DNA of 43,855 nt from Clostridium sp. (GTDB lineage: Bacteria; Bacillota; Clostridia; Lachnospirales; Lachnospiraceae), in NCBI GenBank assembly GCA_023664385.1, contig JAMPFU010000025.1:1-43855 (forward strand). The letters are read 5' to 3'. Below, one piece after another: positions 40,511-43,855 of this stretch. The translations under genes and the position numbers were made by a program. Below the pieces are notes generated by a model. That model was not told the DNA's origin. It was given only the letters and a program-made list of their open reading frames with translations, and made no database searches. The first letter of the stretch is position 1. Every line of letters begins with the position of its first letter.

Positions 40511-40527
40511 AAGGGCACAACATAAAG

Positions 40528-40618
40528 TACCCGTGGGGGAGTAGTGGCGCAAATGTGCGTGGCAAATCAACATACCGACTTAAACGTCTGGTTTGCCTTA
40601 AACAACGAGACTCATGTA
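40528..40618 (+). ncRNA. yybP-ykoY (manganese) riboswitch aptamer
   Basis: The conserved elements occur in order. GGGGAGTAG (40536-40544) is the L1 core, CAACATAC (40568-40575) is the internal signature, and ACGAGAC (40605-40611) is the L3 core. P1 is formed by TAC-GTGGG (40528-40537) with CTCATGTA (40611-40618). GGCAAA/TTTGCC closes an inner helix with CCGAC/GTCTGG inside it. This class binds Mn2+ and turns on manganese-homeostasis genes. The consensus elements and spacing make the call strong even without a covariance search. Confidence 0.88.
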
Positions 40619-40689
40619 TTGCTTATTTGCCATACATGTAGTTTCTTTATTTTTTTCCGAGTATGGCATAGGCTGTATTCGGTTTTTTT
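40613..40689 (+). promoter_or_regulatory. riboswitch expression platform (terminator/antiterminator)
   Basis: Terminator arms CCGAGTA (40657-40663) and TATTCGG (40676-40682) are followed by TTTTTTT. GCCATAC (40629-40635) is a perfect complement of GTATGGC (40661-40667), forming an antiterminator. CATGTA (40613-40618), the 3' side of P1, can instead pair with TACATG (40633-40638) and hide GCCATAC. Ligand-stabilised P1 would free GCCATAC and prevent termination, which is an ON switch. Confidence 0.75.
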
Positions 40690-40715
40690 GTTGAAAAAGG
40701 AAAGGACGGATATTA

Positions 40716-41414
40716 ATGTTTATTGAAATCAAAGGAATTAAAAAAGGCTTTGGCGAGGGAGAAAGCCGTGTAGAGGTACTAAAAGGCATCGATGTGGAAA
40801 TTAAAAAGGGAGAATTTACCGTACTGCTTGGTCCCTCAGGCTCAGGTAAGTCAACCTTGCTTAACATTATCGGCGGCATTGACAATGCCGACAGCGGCTA
40901 CATATCAATTGATGGCGAAAAAACCGACAACATGAACGAAAAGGCGCTTTCCCTGTACCGCAGAAAGCATCTCGGCTATATTTTTCAAATGTACAACCTA
41001 ATCCCAAACCTTAACATAAAGGAAAATGTTGAGGTTGGCGCTTACCTTAGCGACAATCCCCTCGATGTTGACGAGCTTCTAAATACACTTGGACTTTACG
41101 AGCACCGTCACAAGCTTCCAAACCAGCTTTCGGGCGGGCAACAGCAAAGGACGGCAATCGGACGGGCAATCGTAAAGAATCCTGACATCCTTCTCTGCGA
41201 CGAGCCTACAGGTGCGCTTGACTTTAATACCTCCAAAGAAATACTCAGGCTGATTGAGGAGGTAAACCAAAAATACGGCAACACGGTTATCATGGTTACA
41301 CATAATGACGCAATAAAAAATATGGCTGACAGGGTCATCAAGCTTCGTGACGGCATTATAAAGAAAAACTACATGAATGATGTTAAGCTTACTGCCGACG
41401 AGCTTGACTGGTAG
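40716..41414 (+). CDS. ABC transporter ATP-binding protein (MacB/LolD type)
   Basis: 232-aa ATPase. Walker A GPSGSGKST is at 39-47, the Q-loop is in YIFQMYNLIPNLN, the signature LSGGQQQR is at 138-145, Walker B is DILLCDEPTGALD with E163, and the H-switch is VTHN. The LNIIGGID and PTGALD motifs place it in the MacB/LolD/YknY group that pairs with FtsX-type permeases. AAGGA lies nine bases before the ATG. It stands directly behind the yybP-ykoY riboswitch and 11 bp before its permease gene. Confidence 0.95.
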   Translation: MFIEIKGIKKGFGEGESRVEVLKGIDVEIKKGEFTVLLGPSGSGKSTLLNIIGGIDNADSGYISIDGEKTDNMNEKALSLYRRKHLGYIFQMYNLIPNLNIKENVEVGAYLSDNPLDVDELLNTLGLYEHRHKLPNQLSGGQQQRTAIGRAIVKNPDILLCDEPTGALDFNTSKEILRLIEEVNQKYGNTVIMVTHNDAIKNMADRVIKLRDGIIKKNYMNDVKLTADELDW

Positions 41415-41425
41415 GAGGTGTCACT

Positions 41426-43675
41426 ATGAAAAATCCTCTTAACAAAAGGTTCCCACGGGAGTTAAAATCCGACTTTGGAAAATACGTTGCCATATTTATA
41501 TTTGTAACCTTAATGACCGGCTTTGTCTCAGGCTTTCTCATTGCGGGGGACAGCATGAAAAAAAGCTACAACGAAAGCTATGAAAAATACAATATTGAAG
41601 ACGGAAATTTTGAGCTTACGGACAAAGCTGAAGGCGCTTTATTTGACGCAATGGCTGACGAAGACATAACGCTTTATGAAAACTTTTACATTGAGGAAAA
41701 AACTACTGAGCTTGACAGCACGCTCCGTATTTTTGCAAACCGTGACGAGGTAAATCTCATATGCCTCATGTCGGGTGAGCTTCCAAAAGCCACAGATGAA
41801 ATCGCCATTGACAGGGTTTATGCCAAAAACAACAATTTATCCATCGGCGACACAATAACGACAGGTAATCATGCACTTAAAATTACAGGCTTTGTTGCAC
41901 TCTCCGACTATTCCACGCTATTTCAAAGTCCATCAGACATGATGTTTGATACCGTAAAATTTGGTGTAGGAATTATGACGGCTGACGGCTTTAATAATAT
42001 GCCGCAAGCCCATATACATTATTCTTATTCATGGAAATATGACCATAAACCAGAGGATGACGCCGAGGCAAAGACTATGTCAGAGGACATGCTTCCAGTT
42101 CTCGCAGCCAATGCCTCCATAAAGGAATTTATACCTGCCTACATAAACCAGGCAATTATTTTTGCAATTGATGATATTGTCAGTGACGGTTCCATGATGC
42201 CTATTCTCTTATATATTATTCTTGTAATTATAGCCTTTATATTTGCAATTCTTACAAACAATACAATTTCAAGGGAGGCAAATGTAATCGGGACCTTACG
42301 GGCATCAGGCTACACCAGAGGCGAGCTGATACGGCATTATATCACAATGCCAATGCTTATCACATTGATTGCCGCCATTACAGGAAATATTTTAGGCTAC
42401 ACTGTATTTAAGAATATGTGTGCAGATATGTACTATGGCTCATACAGCCTGACAACATATGAAACAGTGTGGAATGCAGACGCATTTGTAAAAACCACCG
42501 TTATTCCGCTTATTATTATTTGCGTAATAAATTTGTGTATTCTCTGGGCAAAATTAAAGCTTTCACCGCTTAAATTTATAAGGCGTGATTTAAGCCGCAA
42601 GAAAAAGAAAAAGGCATTCCGTCTTAATACAAAAATTGGTATTATGACAAGATTCAGAATCCGTATTATTTTTCAGAATTTACCGAATTATGTCACAATA
42701 ATCATAGGCATGTTCCTTGCAAATGCAATTCTTTTATTCGGCATGGGACTTACGCCGATGATGGACCACTACCAACAGGAAATTATCGACAACATGATTG
42801 CCAGGCATCAGTACATACTTAAAATGCCTGTTGAAACGACAAGCACAGAAGCGGAAAAATATTGCTCAACCACACTGAAAACGGTTGACGACAATTTAAA
42901 GGCTGAGGATGCAACTATTTTCGGAATATCCACAGACAGCAGCCATGTTGATATCAGCTTTAAGAATGGCGTGTACATTTCCAACGCTTACGCTGAAAAA
43001 TATAAGCTTAAAGCAGGGGACACGGTTTCACTTTTTAACAGCTATGAAAACAAAACATACAGCTTTGCCATAGACGGAATATACGATTATCCCGCAGGCA
43101 TTACGGTTTTTATGGACATGGAGCAGTTCAATGACGCCTTTGATATGCAGGAGGGTTATTTCACCGGATATTTTTCAGATGAGGAAATAACGGATATTGA
43201 CGATACACTGATTGCCGCTGAAATTACTGAGGATGAGCTGACAAAGACCAGCAGGCAGCTTACGACAACCTTCAGAGAAATGGCAGGAATGGTTCAGGCT
43301 TTTGGAATTGTCTTTTTCATGCTTGTGATATATCTTCTCTCAAGGATTATCATTGAGAAAAATGCACAGTCCATCTCCATGACAAAAATACTCGGCTATT
43401 CCAATGCTGAAATAAACGGACTTTATATCGCCTCAACAGCAATAGTGGTCGTGCTTTCAATCATCGTTACGATACCTGTTGTAAACATAGCGATAGCAAA
43501 ACTAATTCCAATTGCAATGAAAGACTTTTCAGGATATTTCTTCTATTACGTTCCATTTGACATTTTTGTTAAAATGGCGTTGCTTGGATTTTTGTGCTAT
43601 GGCATTATTGCATGGTTTCAAACAAGGAAGGTTAAGAAAATTCCGCTTGACATTGCACTGAAAAATGTAGAGTAG
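41426..43675 (+). CDS. FtsX-family ABC permease (749 aa, 8 TM)
   Basis: Full-length two-repeat permease. It has one helix at 20-41, then a large extracytoplasmic domain (about 45-250), and three helices at about 257-277, 305-326 and 358-377. A loop with RKKKKKAF follows, then a helix at 420-442, a second extracytoplasmic domain (about 445-615) and three C-terminal helices (about 621-641, 665-693, 712-732). The motif REANVIGTLRASGYTRGELI and its repeat AQSISMTKILGYSNAEI are the coupling regions of FtsX-type MacB-like permeases. It partners the preceding ATPase. Such systems export peptides or lipids, or transmit force. Substrate unknown, and its control by a manganese riboswitch is unusual. 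Confidence 0.92.
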   Translation: MKNPLNKRFPRELKSDFGKYVAIFIFVTLMTGFVSGFLIAGDSMKKSYNESYEKYNIEDGNFELTDKAEGALFDAMADEDITLYENFYIEEKTTELDSTLRIFANRDEVNLICLMSGELPKATDEIAIDRVYAKNNNLSIGDTITTGNHALKITGFVALSDYSTLFQSPSDMMFDTVKFGVGIMTADGFNNMPQAHIHYSYSWKYDHKPEDDAEAKTMSEDMLPVLAANASIKEFIPAYINQAIIFAIDDIVSDGSMMPILLYIILVIIAFIFAILTNNTISREANVIGTLRASGYTRGELIRHYITMPMLITLIAAITGNILGYTVFKNMCADMYYGSYSLTTYETVWNADAFVKTTVIPLIIICVINLCILWAKLKLSPLKFIRRDLSRKKKKKAFRLNTKIGIMTRFRIRIIFQNLPNYVTIIIGMFLANAILLFGMGLTPMMDHYQQEIIDNMIARHQYILKMPVETTSTEAEKYCSTTLKTVDDNLKAEDATIFGISTDSSHVDISFKNGVYISNAYAEKYKLKAGDTVSLFNSYENKTYSFAIDGIYDYPAGITVFMDMEQFNDAFDMQEGYFTGYFSDEEITDIDDTLIAAEITEDELTKTSRQLTTTFREMAGMVQAFGIVFFMLVIYLLSRIIIEKNAQSISMTKILGYSNAEINGLYIASTAIVVVLSIIVTIPVVNIAIAKLIPIAMKDFSGYFFYYVPFDIFVKMALLGFLCYGIIAWFQTRKVKKIPLDIALKNVE

Positions 43676-43855
43676 CCTTTATTAGAGGGCTGTCGCACTT
43701 GCAGACAGCATAGACTGCTATATGCACGACCTCGTCTCAGTAACAGTGATGCTAAGAATTGCATGTACGGATAGATATACAGTAACAAAAAACCGTTTGA
43801 AGACGTCGGTACTTGAGTTGGTGCAGGGAATGTCTTATACAGGCAACCAAAACAC
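43676..43855 (+). other. unassigned structured sequence at the right edge
   Basis: No reading frame continues here. The segment begins with GGGCTGTCGCACTTGCAGACA, of which GGGCTGTCGCA also occurs in the xerD terminator. It then continues with several short complementary blocks (for example CTCAG/CTAAG, CGG/CCG) and unpaired A-runs (AACAAAAAACCG). The style resembles the 5' domain of a group II intron. The window ends before this can be confirmed. Confidence 0.25.

Noticed and set aside
1-43855. CRISPR arrays, rRNA genes, complete insertion sequences
   Set aside because: No regularly spaced repeats, rRNA-like sequence or intact transposase with terminal repeats was found by reading.

Overview
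The window reads as a piece of chromosome from a low-GC Gram-positive member of the Clostridia, most likely Lachnospiraceae. This rests on the gene content and neighbourhoods: two Spo0A-type regulators, a DUF6465-type small protein, an HPr-like protein without the catalytic histidine, rpmB/Asp23/FakA/recG and rsmD/coaD/ylbJ/tmcAL clusters, and A/T-rich sigma-A promoters with strong AGGAGG ribosome sites. No rRNA, CRISPR array or complete insertion sequence was seen. Most genes lie on the minus strand.

Region 1 (1-6.96 kb) is accessory DNA. It holds the C-terminal end of an Rpn/PD-(D/E)XK transposase-like nuclease at the left edge, two unrecognised genes, a two-nuclease protein (Cas4-like PD-(D/E)XK plus DEDDy exonuclease, DUF2779 type), a second PD-(D/E)XK protein translationally coupled to a WYL-domain regulator, and a PcfJ-like gene broken by one in-frame TAA. 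The WYL-nuclease-nuclease group is a candidate defence module.

Region 2 (7.1-12.8 kb) is a complete fructose PTS operon: DeoR-type regulator, 1-phosphofructokinase, EIIABC, HPr and Enzyme I. The promoter carries three 10-bp direct repeats at the expected repressor position. The HPr keeps His15 but has Ala at the Ser46 position. At 16.6 kb a separate HPr-like protein has the opposite pattern, with Ser46 and no His15.

Region 3 (13-24 kb) holds a zinc-ribbon membrane protein and a PH-domain protein, tRNA-Glu(CTC), a divergent XRE repressor/small membrane protein pair with a 22-bp operator over the promoter, mtaB, hisHF with an acidic membrane protein, DUF6465, a basic disordered protein, two adjacent Spo0A paralogues with 0A-box-like sites, and xerD.

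Region 4 (24-39.9 kb) is mostly housekeeping: a SpoIIM-like membrane protein and nudF, rny-recX-recA with LexA-like boxes, tmcAL-ylbJ, a DivIVA-like coiled-coil protein, coaD-rsmD, a membrane-anchored GH5 glucanase with its small membrane partner inserted between rsmD and recG, then recG, FakA-like, Asp23 and rpmB.

Region 5 (39.9-43.9 kb) has a GNAT acetyltransferase, then a yybP-ykoY (manganese) riboswitch with a recognisable terminator/antiterminator, controlling a MacB/FtsX-type ABC transporter (ATPase plus 8-TM permease). The last 180 bases are unassigned structured sequence, possibly the start of a group II intron.
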